Of a stretch of DNA of 64,000 nucleotides, positions 55,318 to 64,000 are shown in pieces (the stretch's first letter is position 1; every line of letters begins with the position of its first letter). Below the pieces are notes generated by a model. That model did no database searches, had not been told where the DNA came from, and saw nothing but the letters and a program-made list of their open reading frames with translations. Origin of the DNA: a bacterium. GTDB taxonomy: Bacteria > Zixibacteria > MSB-5A5 > CAIYYT01. The DNA is taken from contig JADJGC010000006.1 in the NCBI GenBank assembly GCA_016708315.1, forward strand, positions 62,001 to 126,000, in the 5' to 3' direction. A program made the position numbers and the translations under genes.

Positions 55318-56924
55318 ATCCCCGTCTCAAATCCGAAATGCACCAGCATCGCGTCGAGCTGCTTCTCCTCGCCAAGCGAAAAATCGAGCCGGAATCGACC
55401 CATCGTCGTTTCCAACTCCATCCCCAACCCGAAACCTGTCAACCGCTGTGTTCCAGCCTCTGTTTCGACAACAGCATTATCGCAGAAGATTCGGGCAAGA
55501 AAATTACTCTCAAAGAGATACCGCAATTCAGTGGCCGAGACAACACCGATATCGACCAAGAAGCTCCGCTCCCGGTACCCGCGCAGACTTGCCGCTCCGC
55601 CAATTTCCATCAACTGCTCCGTCGGAATCGGATCAAAATCCGATCTGATCTGAAACGGCATCAGTCGCTGATACACAATCCACCTTCTTCCCAACGGCTG
55701 CCAAAGCTCCCCTTTCGCCTTGATAGTAGTCGAGTATCCGGTGCTGATATCATTGCCGCTGTCAAACGACTTTCGATAGAGCGAACCGAATTCGGTCGTC
55801 ACCGCCACTCCCTTACGCGTTGACCTGAGTCGATCCCGCTTCTGAAACGCCGTTTTCAGCGTTACTCCGGCGATTCGCGCCGAGGGCGAATCCCTTCCCT
55901 CGTCCGGCGTAATCTTCTCCCAGGAAATTGTCGAACCAATCTGCCATTGCTCGCTGAGATGATACATCGCACCTGCTTGAATCTTCGCCGACACATACGC
56001 CGAATCTCGATCACTCTGTGCGACATCGAATTTCAAGTCCACGGGATATCCTCCCGCAAACGGGAGTTCCACACCTATCCCCAACTCGCGCGAGTTCTTG
56101 TTTTGCCGCGACCAATGCAGCCCAACTCGCTCCCCAGTACCGAAAATGTTGAGCAGATCCAAATCACCACTGCCGCCAATCGTATTGTCAGAATTCAGAT
56201 AGAACAACCCGTCCACCGTGAGATTTCGTTCATCCCGCATTGCAAATACGACGTCCGCGGAGTTTGTGCGCGTATTGTGCGCCACTACCGGCGCCGAAAT
56301 CGCCCTCGTGAAATTCAACATCGTCAACGCCCGCTCCGATTGACGCAGCTGCGACTCGCGGTAGGACTTGCCTTCTTCCAGCTTCAGCCTGTCACGCAAT
56401 CTTTCCTTCTTCGTTGATACCAGGCCCGTGAATTCAACTCTGCCAAACGTTGCCCGTGGTCCGGTGACAACGGTATATTCGATTTTGATTTCATCGCCCC
56501 AGACGTCTGCCCGCTTTATCTCTGCTTGGCAGAACGGATATCCCGCCTCGGCGTAGGCATCGACGACACGCTTCGACAACTCCTCGATCTTCGCGGTTGT
56601 CACCGGGCTATTGTCATTTAACGATTGCCGCTGTACCACAATACTCGTATCGATTCCGCCGAGAATCACATCTGAAACTCGATATCGTTTCCCTTCAACA
56701 ATCGTGACTGTCGTGTCATTTCCTGCATCGATCTCTGCCGTCGCCGCGAAATATCCAGCCGCAAAGTACGATTCGAGCACTTGTCGCTGGTATTCCTCAA
56801 GCGAACCGGCCGTTCTCAGCTCCTTGCGCAGCTCTTCCGATCGAAAGAGCCGATTCCCCGCAATATGCACTTCTCCCAGCGCACAACCGGCAATCAACAG
56901 CAATATCAACAATACCTTGATCAT
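55314..56924 (-). CDS. Omp85 superfamily outer-membrane protein (BamA/TamA-like)
   Basis: A 536-residue outer-membrane protein, shorter than BamA. A signal peptide (about residues 1-16) is followed by two or three POTRA-like domains (VHIAGNRLFRSEELRKELRTAGSLEEYQRQVLESYFAAGYFAATAEI; YRVSDVILGG...; ATFGRVEFTGLVSTKKERLRDRLKLEEGKSYRESQLRQSERALTMLNFTRAISAPVV). A D15-type beta-barrel follows with the lid-loop signature GGAASLRGYRERSF and a C-terminal FRLDFSLGEEKQLDAMLVHFGFETGI. It overlaps the 1103-residue barrel gene upstream and ubiA downstream by ATGA, so all three are probably translated together. A dedicated assembly factor for its neighbour is inferred, not shown. Confidence 0.92.
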   Translation of the reverse strand: MIKVLLILLLIAGCALGEVHIAGNRLFRSEELRKELRTAGSLEEYQRQVLESYFAAGYFAATAEIDAGNDTTVTIVEGKRYRVSDVILGGIDTSIVVQRQSLNDNSPVTTAKIEELSKRVVDAYAEAGYPFCQAEIKRADVWGDEIKIEYTVVTGPRATFGRVEFTGLVSTKKERLRDRLKLEEGKSYRESQLRQSERALTMLNFTRAISAPVVAHNTRTNSADVVFAMRDERNLTVDGLFYLNSDNTIGGSGDLDLLNIFGTGERVGLHWSRQNKNSRELGIGVELPFAGGYPVDLKFDVAQSDRDSAYVSAKIQAGAMYHLSEQWQIGSTISWEKITPDEGRDSPSARIAGVTLKTAFQKRDRLRSTRKGVAVTTEFGSLYRKSFDSGNDISTGYSTTIKAKGELWQPLGRRWIVYQRLMPFQIRSDFDPIPTEQLMEIGGAASLRGYRERSFLVDIGVVSATELRYLFESNFLARIFCDNAVVETEAGTQRLTGFGLGMELETTMGRFRLDFSLGEEKQLDAMLVHFGFETGI

Positions 56925-59900
56925 TGAAATGTCGAGGTTAACTCGCTCCTTAAGAAATACCGGTTTTCATCATGCTCGCGAAATTCCGCCTGCCCGATAA
57001 TCTTGAAACTGAATGTATCCGAAATCCCGATATCAATTCTAATTTTCCCTCCCCAATGCGTCCCTGTTGGAAATCCTTCCGCCATCTGCAGAAACAAACT
57101 TCGATCCGCGTACTCGCTGACATTCAACACGAACGGCGACAACTCAACGCGGCCCCTTGTCGACAAGCTGTAATTCACACCCGGTGCCACTCGCACGCTA
57201 TACGCCAGCAAATCCAGCGAGTCCGCATGTTCTCGCGCGATACTCGATGACACCGTCCACTCCCACGCTCCGCTGAAATGCGAGGCCGTCAGCTCAATCC
57301 GTTTCTCCCGCAGATTCAGTCTCAGCCTGTTGTACTCGGCAATCGCGCGCTCTCGATTCACCAATCCCAACTGCAGATTGTCGCGCTCAGCAATGCTCTT
57401 GCTGAATGATAGCCGCACTTCATCAGATTTGCGCTTGATCGGCGCGGTCACTTCTAATCGGTTCTCATCACGGCGTATCGTGTAAGATAACTCCGTTCGC
57501 AACCCGGCGCTCCATTCATATCTTTTCAGTCGATAGTCGAAGTATCTCTGTGATACCCTTGTATCACCTTCAAAATATCGCGTCGGCGGAAGCAGCCACT
57601 CTGCTGTAAAATCACTCTCTGGCGTACCGATTTCGCGCAAGCTTACTTCGTAACGAAACGACGTCCCGCGCGTCAATACATTCGCCGCCCATTTCGCGAA
57701 CTCAAATTCTGCCTGAATTCGTTTCTCTGCATCAATATTCTGCGATACATCCCCCACTTGCTCAGTCACTAATATGTAATCCCCGCGCGTCTGAGCGACA
57801 TACACCGAGTCAATCAGGACATAGTCGCCCTCGCCCGCATCAACCTTGAGATAGGTCTGATTCGTCTGCGAATACCCGCGTCGATTCAGTCGATAATTCG
57901 CAGTCAGCGCCGTTCCGGGAATCAGCGAGGGCCACGCCAGTGACAACGACCCTGTCTGATAATCTTCCTTAACCCCGCCTTGCGTATACCGATTGACATT
58001 CACATTCGCATCGACCTTGTTCCCGCTGCCGATTACTCGACTCATCGAAGCTACCATACTACGCTTGCTATCAATCAACTTCCAGCCTGCGTCATCCTCA
58101 AACCAGTTCTCTCGCAGTCTCCCGCCCAAACTCACGCCGCCATAGCCGATCGTCGATTCAATTTCTCGTTTGCTGTCCGTTCGTTGACTGCTGTCGCTCT
58201 CAAGTCCGCGTTGATCATACTCACCCCTGACAACAACTCTCACCGGCAGGAAGTCTGTCTGCAATTCCGGCCGCAAATCAAGCAGCGTCCGTGAATTCCC
58301 GCGCTCTTCTGACGACGCAAGATTGACCTTCATCCTAAGCTGCGAGTGCTTTACGCCCTTGATTTCTGTCTCGAAGTTGAGTCTCCGAGCCGTCAGTCCG
58401 GTCTCTTCATCGCTGAATCCCGTTGATACCTTCCCGGAAAATTGATCGCTTGGCCTCAAAATCAATCCACCCAAAATCCGCTTACGCCCGCTGTTTTCAG
58501 TCGTTTCCCGTTGCCACAGATACTGATCTTCTATTGCATCCAGTCGCGCGATCTGCGGAAATCCATCAGGAACAATCTCCGCGCTCGCATCAGCCTCAAC
58601 TTTTCCCGCCGGCTTCCTGTACCTCAACCCAACCAGTCCCGCAACACTGCCGTTGTCTCCGTCATCCTTGTTCGAAAATCGATTTCGATCGTAGTTGGAC
58701 AGCACCGACTCGACATTAACTCGCAGTCCCGGTGCCAACGAAGCTTCCCCCGCCACCGCAGTCAGATGCACCGTCTCCGGCATCGGCAATTGCTTAAGCG
58801 GCAGAAACCGTCCTGCACCCTTGCCGACATACTGGTACCACCCATTGCCGAGATACGTATAGTCGCCGACTTCAAACTCCGAGAAGCTCACCACATAGTC
58901 GCCCAGACCTTCGCCGATGTATGAATAGACCGCCTCCCCGCTCGTGTCCGTCTCAGCCACATAGCTTCCCAGACCTGTGCCGACGAACTTGGCACCGGAT
59001 ATTATCGTCGAGTCGCTGTTGTCCCCTGCCCTTTCCAAAACGTCGATTTCATCTTCCGACAAACTAAAATCCAGAGGATCATTGCGCGCACTTAAAAAAC
59101 CGCTGTACCCAATAGTTACGCTCCTGCTCGAGTCCGCCGAAGTGAACTTATTACTTGCCGTTAACAGCGTCTTGCGATACTCCAACCGCTGAAACTCGTA
59201 TTCAACACGCACCCGGTCGTCGGCATCAATGACCCGCCTCCCGGTGAAATACAGTTCACCTTGCAGGTAATCGAGATAATAATCCTGGTCGCGTCCGCGC
59301 TGAAGTTTTTCTCCATTCAACCACAGCACATCCGAATTCTCAACTACGGCGATACCCTGCTCGCCGTTGCGCCCCGGTAGCCGGTATGGCCCATAGTTGC
59401 CGTCGCGTGTGACAAATTCATGCTCTCCATAGTTGCCCAGCGGTACCGCAACTGCAAACTCCGTCCGGCTCGTCGGCAGTGTGTAAGCTAGTTGCAATCC
59501 CTGCACGCTCCGCTGATAAGCGATCAGCGAGAACTGCGTCTGTTGCTGCTGGAAATTTCCGAACACACTTCGAAATTTCGGCGACTCCACCTCAAGATAG
59601 ATATTCTCCAACTCCGAGAATCTTCTCGTCACCAGCCGATTGTCTCGCAATCCTCGATCGGAAAAACTCCCCCTTACCGAAACATCATGCCCCAGATCCC
59701 CCGTCACCGTCATCGTCAAACCCTGCGCCAGTGTCGTCCGCCCGCGATCCGAAACATCCGCATAGAAGCTCTTGCTTCCTGCCACTTTGAGATTCGACTT
59801 GGCAGCGCCAATTCCTCGGACAGTATCCGCTTTCGGTTCCGGTACGCTTGCCAGTTGCGTGGTGGTCAAATATGGCCGCAGGCTGAACGGATTAGACGAA

Positions 59901-60232
59901 AGGCGATGATCCAATCTCGTTACAACCATCACCGAATCGCACTTCTGCGCCGCTTCACCAAGACAGACTCGACTCGACAATGAGTCAACCTGGTCCGTCA
60001 GCGAAATTGTGTCTCCACGGCAATCGATAACAGCCACGAGCTCAGACGTCGAGACCAATCGCTCAAGACATCCGTTCGAATCAAGAGCGACATATCTGTG
60101 AATGAAAATTGGAGTGGTTGAATTGTTAGCGAGGATCGCAGTTGACAAAAATATGGCGAGAAGTAATGCCGACAAGCCCGCCCGTGACAGCATCAAAATC
60201 AGACGATCACGGCAATGGCGCCGCAAGCTCAT
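56921..60232 (-). CDS. Giant predicted outer-membrane beta-barrel protein of unknown family
   Basis: A 1103-residue exported protein that I cannot assign to a named family. After a signal peptide (the second Met, residue 14, MLSRAGLSALLLAIFLSTAILA, is a likely alternative start) there is an N-terminal region of about 130 residues. From about residue 145 the sequence is almost entirely alternating amphipathic beta-strands ending in aromatic residues, and the C-terminus reads NRYFLRSELTSTFQ with a terminal aromatic, as in outer-membrane barrels. At about residues 415-480 a phrase of the form Y-x-G-x-G-x-G-x-Y-V recurs (FVGTGLGSYV, YIGEGLGDYV, YVGKGAGRF). It overlaps the NHL lipoprotein gene and is coupled to the Omp85 gene. 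Confidence 0.8.
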   Translation of the reverse strand: MSLRRHCRDRLILMLSRAGLSALLLAIFLSTAILANNSTTPIFIHRYVALDSNGCLERLVSTSELVAVIDCRGDTISLTDQVDSLSSRVCLGEAAQKCDSVMVVTRLDHRLSSNPFSLRPYLTTTQLASVPEPKADTVRGIGAAKSNLKVAGSKSFYADVSDRGRTTLAQGLTMTVTGDLGHDVSVRGSFSDRGLRDNRLVTRRFSELENIYLEVESPKFRSVFGNFQQQQTQFSLIAYQRSVQGLQLAYTLPTSRTEFAVAVPLGNYGEHEFVTRDGNYGPYRLPGRNGEQGIAVVENSDVLWLNGEKLQRGRDQDYYLDYLQGELYFTGRRVIDADDRVRVEYEFQRLEYRKTLLTASNKFTSADSSRSVTIGYSGFLSARNDPLDFSLSEDEIDVLERAGDNSDSTIISGAKFVGTGLGSYVAETDTSGEAVYSYIGEGLGDYVVSFSEFEVGDYTYLGNGWYQYVGKGAGRFLPLKQLPMPETVHLTAVAGEASLAPGLRVNVESVLSNYDRNRFSNKDDGDNGSVAGLVGLRYRKPAGKVEADASAEIVPDGFPQIARLDAIEDQYLWQRETTENSGRKRILGGLILRPSDQFSGKVSTGFSDEETGLTARRLNFETEIKGVKHSQLRMKVNLASSEERGNSRTLLDLRPELQTDFLPVRVVVRGEYDQRGLESDSSQRTDSKREIESTIGYGGVSLGGRLRENWFEDDAGWKLIDSKRSMVASMSRVIGSGNKVDANVNVNRYTQGGVKEDYQTGSLSLAWPSLIPGTALTANYRLNRRGYSQTNQTYLKVDAGEGDYVLIDSVYVAQTRGDYILVTEQVGDVSQNIDAEKRIQAEFEFAKWAANVLTRGTSFRYEVSLREIGTPESDFTAEWLLPPTRYFEGDTRVSQRYFDYRLKRYEWSAGLRTELSYTIRRDENRLEVTAPIKRKSDEVRLSFSKSIAERDNLQLGLVNRERAIAEYNRLRLNLREKRIELTASHFSGAWEWTVSSSIAREHADSLDLLAYSVRVAPGVNYSLSTRGRVELSPFVLNVSEYADRSLFLQMAEGFPTGTHWGGKIRIDIGISDTFSFKIIGQAEFREHDENRYFLRSELTSTFQ

Positions 60233-61151
60233 AGATCACGATGCGATTGTTGCCGGTATCGCAGACGTACAGAAGATTATCGCTCCGCATCGCAAGTCCT
60301 GTCGGACCGTTCAAACTCAGGGTACCCGATCCGAAGCTCCCGGTCGCCATCATTCGCTCGCCGTTCATGTCGTAAACCACGATTTCGTGGCGCTCCTTAT
60401 CAGTCGCGATGATCATACCGGTGCGAACTATGAAATCGCCCAGAATCCCTGCATCCTCAAGTTCAATTGACCCTTTGGCATTGCCGAAGCTATCGAATAT
60501 GTAAATCGCATCAAGATCGCGATCATACACGTATGCGTTCCCCTCATCGCCAACCGTCACGATAGTGCACTGCGCAAATCCGCCGGCCGGAAACAACTCC
60601 TGCTCACGCGCATAGTCCTTGTCCAGCATAATCACTTTCAAGTTGTCGGGATCGACCAAATACATATTGCCGAACCGCGAGAAAGCGATATCCGCAATTT
60701 TCCCGGCCAGTTCCAGGTCCGGATTCGAATTGAAGCGAATCTCATCGGAGAACACCAGATTGTAGTCCGAACGAATGATTCGATTGTTGCCTTGATCAAG
60801 AATGAAGAAGCTAATCCCGCCATCCGATTCCATCGACACCGGATGACTCAGTCCGTTGAAACCTAATCCGTAGCCGCCATTTTCCCGCTCGAATGTATTA
60901 TCCGGTCTCAGCTTAACAACGCGGTTATTGCCCTGGTCGATCACATAAGCGCTGCGGCTCATGTCGAACGCAATCGCCACCGGCAGGCTCAATTCCTCGT
61001 CGCCAAACTCGCCTTTGATTTCGCCAACGTAACTGAATTTTCCGGCAATTGGTGTTGGTGCAACTTCCAGTTGCGGCGGCGGTGAGCACGCTCCCAGCAT
61101 CAAACTGAGAACCAATACTCCGCCAAGCAATCCTTGCTTTGCAACATTCAC
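60207..61151 (-). CDS. NHL-repeat beta-propeller lipoprotein
   Basis: A 314-residue lipoprotein with the lipobox LGAC (Cys22). It has six-bladed-propeller NHL-type repeats: LSLPVAIAFDMSRSAYVIDQGNNRVVKLRP, LSHPVSMESDGGISFFILDQGNNRIIR, IADIAFSRFGNMYLVDPDNLKVIML and LNGPTGLAMRSDNLLYVCDTGNNRIVIYE. It is probably anchored to the periplasmic face of a membrane. NHL propellers usually bind proteins or ligands, and no enzyme motif is visible. The gene overlaps the giant barrel gene and follows the DUF5683 gene by 4 nt, so it belongs to the same transcript. Confidence 0.88.
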   Translation of the reverse strand: MNVAKQGLLGGVLVLSLMLGACSPPPQLEVAPTPIAGKFSYVGEIKGEFGDEELSLPVAIAFDMSRSAYVIDQGNNRVVKLRPDNTFERENGGYGLGFNGLSHPVSMESDGGISFFILDQGNNRIIRSDYNLVFSDEIRFNSNPDLELAGKIADIAFSRFGNMYLVDPDNLKVIMLDKDYAREQELFPAGGFAQCTIVTVGDEGNAYVYDRDLDAIYIFDSFGNAKGSIELEDAGILGDFIVRTGMIIATDKERHEIVVYDMNGERMMATGSFGSGTLSLNGPTGLAMRSDNLLYVCDTGNNRIVIYELAAPLP

Positions 61152-61155
61152 GAAC

Positions 61156-61902
61156 TTAGAACCTCGCGTTCAATGTCAACTGCCATCCGCCGTCATCAAG
61201 CATCCGCAAATCGACGCCCGAAAACCCTGACTCGATGCCGCGATTGTGCCGCTTCGCGCTCCAATAAGCATCGACCGCGGAAAGAAAGTGATTCGCGAGG
61301 ATGAATCCAAGTGCAAAATCGGAATTGCGCTTATAACTCTTGCTGTCGTTTTTCAAATCCCGGTATCGTTCGCGCGCAATATCCGAACTCCAATTCCAGA
61401 AATACTCCTCATTGTCAGGGTAGTACTGCCGGCTCGGATCAAACACGCCGCCGACCCGGTTGTATTCTTCGCGCGAATCGTAGAACCCGACAACATCAAA
61501 ATATCGCTCGTCCTTGCCTTCAACATCGGCGCCTGCTTCACGCGCTGCCAAAAGCCGATAGTCATCTTCGCGCCAGTTGGCAAGATGCTTAAACGAAATC
61601 AGCGAAACCCACCCGCCGACTTCCGCGATCATGAAAATGCGCGACTTCACTGTTGACCCCGTGTACAGTTCCCCCGTACCCGGTAAGACCAACGACATCG
61701 CAAATGCTTGCCACGGGCTCTTCCGCAGATCGTCGCCCGACTTCTCGTCGCGAACCTCCGTATACCCGGAGCCGCTTTCCACCTGATATTGAATCGTCGG
61801 CGGCTGTGCGGAAGCAAACTTCGATTCCGGCAATTTGCTCTCCGCAAATAGACTGCCGGTAACCACCAGACCTGCTGCGACGATTGCGATTGTCTTCTTC
61901 AT
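61156..61902 (-). CDS. DUF5683-like envelope protein (copy 2)
   Basis: A 248-residue protein with a signal peptide (about residues 1-20). The hydrophobic core SPWQAFAMSLVLPGTGELYTGSTVKSRIFMIAEVGGWVSLISFKHL is the phrase seen in DUF5683-type proteins of Bacteroidetes and relatives (P-G-x-G-x-x-Y then a membrane-like helix). The C-terminal FALGFILANHFLSAVDAYWSAKRHNRG is shared with the preceding gene, showing the two are tandem paralogs. Function unknown. It lies 2 nt after its paralog. Confidence 0.82.
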   Translation of the reverse strand: MKKTIAIVAAGLVVTGSLFAESKLPESKFASAQPPTIQYQVESGSGYTEVRDEKSGDDLRKSPWQAFAMSLVLPGTGELYTGSTVKSRIFMIAEVGGWVSLISFKHLANWREDDYRLLAAREAGADVEGKDERYFDVVGFYDSREEYNRVGGVFDPSRQYYPDNEEYFWNWSSDIARERYRDLKNDSKSYKRNSDFALGFILANHFLSAVDAYWSAKRHNRGIESGFSGVDLRMLDDGGWQLTLNARF

Positions 61903-61904
61903 GC

Positions 61905-62750
61905 TTAGAACTTATAGGTGAAAATCAGTTTAGGGATTTGCTTGCCTTCATATTTCGCCAGACGCGCCTTCACGGAAAACTCCGAGAAGCTGTCCTGCTG
62001 ACGATTATAGCGCCGCGCCGACAATGCCGCATCAAATGCTGAGAACAAGTGATTGGCAAGCGATACAATAGCGCCCAACTTCGCCTTGTCAAACTTGCTG
62101 TTCGCTTTGTCGCGATCGAGCAGATACGCCGCCCGGTACGCCGAACTGCTGTCTTGCGTCAAATAGTCGGAGTCAACCCAGCCGTAGCGGAACTGCTCGT
62201 ACTTGCCTATCATTTCGTAAAACTGCTGTGTCTTGGTGTCGGGAAGATGGTGCGTAAACGTCTTCGTCTCGTCACCTTCGCTGAACTCCATTGTGTCGCT
62301 CGTGATCCCGTAGGTCTCGATCAACCAGTTGTAATAGCGTTCCGGATCCCAATTGGCATCGGCAAATGCGTTGTTGTCATCTTCCTGCTTCTTTCCCTGG
62401 CCGTGCCAAACCATGTATCCGCCCCACGCCAGAGCTTCAATTCCCATGAAAATGAACGCCTTCGTTTTTGAACCGGCATACAATTGACCTGTGCCCGGTA
62501 TCATCATCGAATACAAGAATCCCTTGCCCGGCGACTTGTAATTGACATCGAAAATGTCCGAGGTCATCGGAAAATCTTCGAAGCCGGATGCCGCAAGATT
62601 GAAGTCGGTCAGCTCCGTCAGGCGCTGATACTGCTCCAGCTCTGTCTTCGCCAGCGCCTTGCCGATCTCGCCAGTTGGTAATGACTGGTCGTCGGCAAAT
62701 CCAATTGCTGCCGAAAGCAGTACCAACATTATGACCAGATACTTAATCAT
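61905..62750 (-). CDS. DUF5683-like envelope protein (copy 1)
   Basis: A 281-residue protein starting at the ATG for MIKYLVIMLVLLSAAIGFADD, with GGAGG about eight bases upstream. The open frame has a TTG five codons earlier that overlaps this site and is unlikely. After the signal peptide the core SPGKGFLYSMMIPGTGQLYAGSKTKAFIFMGIEALAWGGYMVWHG matches the DUF5683 pattern, and the C-terminal IVSLANHLFSAFDAALSARRYNR parallels the next gene. The middle part (about 120-215) is charged and tyrosine-rich and differs between the two. Function unknown. Confidence 0.84.
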   Translation of the reverse strand: MIKYLVIMLVLLSAAIGFADDQSLPTGEIGKALAKTELEQYQRLTELTDFNLAASGFEDFPMTSDIFDVNYKSPGKGFLYSMMIPGTGQLYAGSKTKAFIFMGIEALAWGGYMVWHGQGKKQEDDNNAFADANWDPERYYNWLIETYGITSDTMEFSEGDETKTFTHHLPDTKTQQFYEMIGKYEQFRYGWVDSDYLTQDSSSAYRAAYLLDRDKANSKFDKAKLGAIVSLANHLFSAFDAALSARRYNRQQDSFSEFSVKARLAKYEGKQIPKLIFTYKF

Positions 62751-62772
62751 GAATTTATCCTCCAAAGCAGAA

Positions 62773-64000
62773 TTATTTCAATATCGCTATCGAGCAATGC
62801 TTGCGATCGCCCGAATTAGTTTCCAATTGACAGAAATACACCCCGGCTGCCAGATTCGAAGTATCTACCAGGTGTTCATTATCGGTGCCTGCGACGGCCG
62901 CCACGCTCGACTCAAGGACGAGATCGCCTGCCGTATTGTAAAATTTCAAACTAACCGTCCCCGATTGACGCAGTGCAAATCTGATTGTCGTCTGATTCAC
63001 TGCCGGATTCGGGTAATTGTACACATAACCAATCGCTTCATCCGAAACCTTGACTGCCGGAACACCACGTGTGTATGAACCGGTGTTGTTCGCGCTTCCA
63101 TATTGCGTGTTCCAGTCGCGATCCTGCGCCCGCGCAATGCTGAACGCGCTGATTTCGCCCTCTCGTGATTGTGCAACTGCCAGCCCTGCATTTACAGAAC
63201 GAGCGATCGCAATCGGCAGGTCGATATTGCCGCCGGCTGCGCGCGGGAAATTCTCAAGGCGATGTCCTTTGATATCGAATCCACACAATTCGCCATTCGC
63301 CGTACCGACAAATATCTCCATCACGCCGTTGGCATCAACGTCGACCAGCGCTGGACTGCTGCGCAGCGGTCCCGCCGGATTTGCTCCATTGACGATGATC
63401 GGAAAATCTTCCACCGGCGTCCCGTTGTAGTTGTAGGCATAAATCAAATTGTCGCCGCAGAAGAGGATTTCCACGTGCCCGTCATTGTTGATATCTCCCA
63501 GCGAAATCTCCGAAAAAATCGGGCCGCCGACGTTTATCGTCAGCGGATTCGCGGAATAATTGATCTTGAGTGATCCGTCGAGATACACTTCGCACGTTTC
63601 GTAGGTGCCATTGCGGTCAAAATCACCTGCCGCAGCGCCGCGAATACTGGTTGCATTCACATTGCCACGCATACCGCCTTCGGGCGATGTCAGCTCAAAC
63701 TGATGCAGCGAGTCGGTAAAAACTCGATACGGCCATGTCGCCGCCTCATTGACAATGATTGTGCCGCTCTTATCGAGCACCAGCTTGCGATTCGTCATCG
63801 TGTAAATCAGAATCTCCTTACCGCTGACCGCCGCATCGTAGTCAAGAATGATCGGCGCTATCGCAATCGGTTCGTCGATGAAAACTTCAAATCGCTTTAC
63901 CGCCTCACCCACCTGGCTCAACGCCCGCGAATTAAATGCCGCTATCGTAAATCTATTCGTTCCACCGACGATCTCCGGGAATCCGTCGCCGTCAAGATCA
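62773..64000 (-). CDS. FG-GAP repeat surface protein with Por/FlgD-like C-terminal domain, 5' end outside the window
   Basis: The frame is open to the right edge: upstream of the first available start codon (63919-63921) it continues as DLDGDGFPEIVGGTNRFTIAAFNSRAL, so the N-terminus is missing. At least 408 residues are present. FG-GAP/VCBS-like repeats are seen as AAGDFDRNGTYETCEVYLDGS, SLGDINNDGHVEILFCGDN and ALVDVDANGVMEIFVGTANGELCGFDIKG. The last ~85 residues (YNYPNPAVNQTTIRFALRQSGTVSLKFYNTAGDLVLESSVAAVAG ... LAAGVYFCQLET) form a FlgD-like/Por secretion-tail Ig domain typical of FCB secreted proteins. It is the first known gene of the envelope cluster and lies 22 nt before the DUF5683 pair. 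Confidence 0.9.
   Translation of the reverse strand, partial: DLDGDGFPEIVGGTNRFTIAAFNSRALSQVGEAVKRFEVFIDEPIAIAPIILDYDAAVSGKEILIYTMTNRKLVLDKSGTIIVNEAATWPYRVFTDSLHQFELTSPEGGMRGNVNATSIRGAAAGDFDRNGTYETCEVYLDGSLKINYSANPLTINVGGPIFSEISLGDINNDGHVEILFCGDNLIYAYNYNGTPVEDFPIIVNGANPAGPLRSSPALVDVDANGVMEIFVGTANGELCGFDIKGHRLENFPRAAGGNIDLPIAIARSVNAGLAVAQSREGEISAFSIARAQDRDWNTQYGSANNTGSYTRGVPAVKVSDEAIGYVYNYPNPAVNQTTIRFALRQSGTVSLKFYNTAGDLVLESSVAAVAGTDNEHLVDTSNLAAGVYFCQLETNSGDRKHCSIAILK

Noticed and set aside
1..64000. CRISPR arrays, rRNA genes, insertion sequences and prophage genes
   Set aside because: No regularly spaced direct repeats, rRNA sequence, transposase or phage genes were seen on either strand.
1..64000. 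Selenocysteine-encoding UGA codons within the window
   Set aside because: The in-frame TGA codons I examined (for example 24928-24930 and the GT39 stop) are explained by single-base frameshifts and lack redox motifs or SECIS-like hairpins.

Overview
The window is dense bacterial DNA: about 41 protein genes, one tRNA gene and very short intergenic gaps. Most genes lie on the minus strand in long runs with 4-base ATGA overlaps. Gene content points to a Gram-negative member of the FCB superphylum, probably an uncultured lineage close to candidate phylum Zixibacteria. The evidence is a dockerin-like C-terminus on a secreted propeller protein, an FG-GAP protein with a Por/FlgD-like tail, a complete Bat (aerotolerance-type) operon, tandem DUF5683 proteins and large outer-membrane barrels. 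The placement is inference; no rRNA or ribosomal protein marker is present.

Layout. 1-5664: purC (cut by the left edge), purN, gatB, gatA and glnA, all minus. 5964-9126: an MDR oxidoreductase with an apparent CTG start, then a slipin/NfeD pair. 9425-16618: a selenocysteine operon (tRNA-Sec, selA, selB) followed by an amidohydrolase and a propeller-TPR secreted protein. 16854-32207 (plus strand): a Ser/Thr kinase with TPRs, a 1540-residue secreted dockerin protein, a histidine kinase/NtrC-type regulator pair, and a large nuclease-helicase fusion. 32232-41511 (minus): TetR, TolC, membrane-fusion protein and RND pump genes running directly into bshC, bshA and bshB for bacillithiol synthesis. 41559-43710: corA and a flippase-like membrane protein. 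43810-54421: a ten-gene Bat/MoxR operon with a family-39 glycosyltransferase inside it. 54472-64000: an envelope cluster with an FG-GAP surface protein, two DUF5683 proteins, an NHL lipoprotein, a 1103-residue predicted outer-membrane protein, an Omp85 protein and a UbiA prenyltransferase resembling archaeal-type ether-lipid enzymes.

A cross-cutting observation is that seven loci carry a single-base indel: purN, the amidohydrolase, tRNA-Sec, the dockerin protein, the histidine kinase, the RND pump and the GT39 gene. Most sit in short homopolymers. This looks like residual sequencing error rather than biology, and I annotate the rejoined genes. One lesion is different: bshA lacks about 105 internal codons.

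The least explained part is the envelope cluster at the right end, where a dedicated Omp85 protein is translationally coupled to a giant barrel protein of unknown family. Also worth attention are the coupling of bacillithiol synthesis to a TetR-controlled efflux operon, and two intergenic repeats with a GTAG head followed by inverted repeats, as in REP elements.
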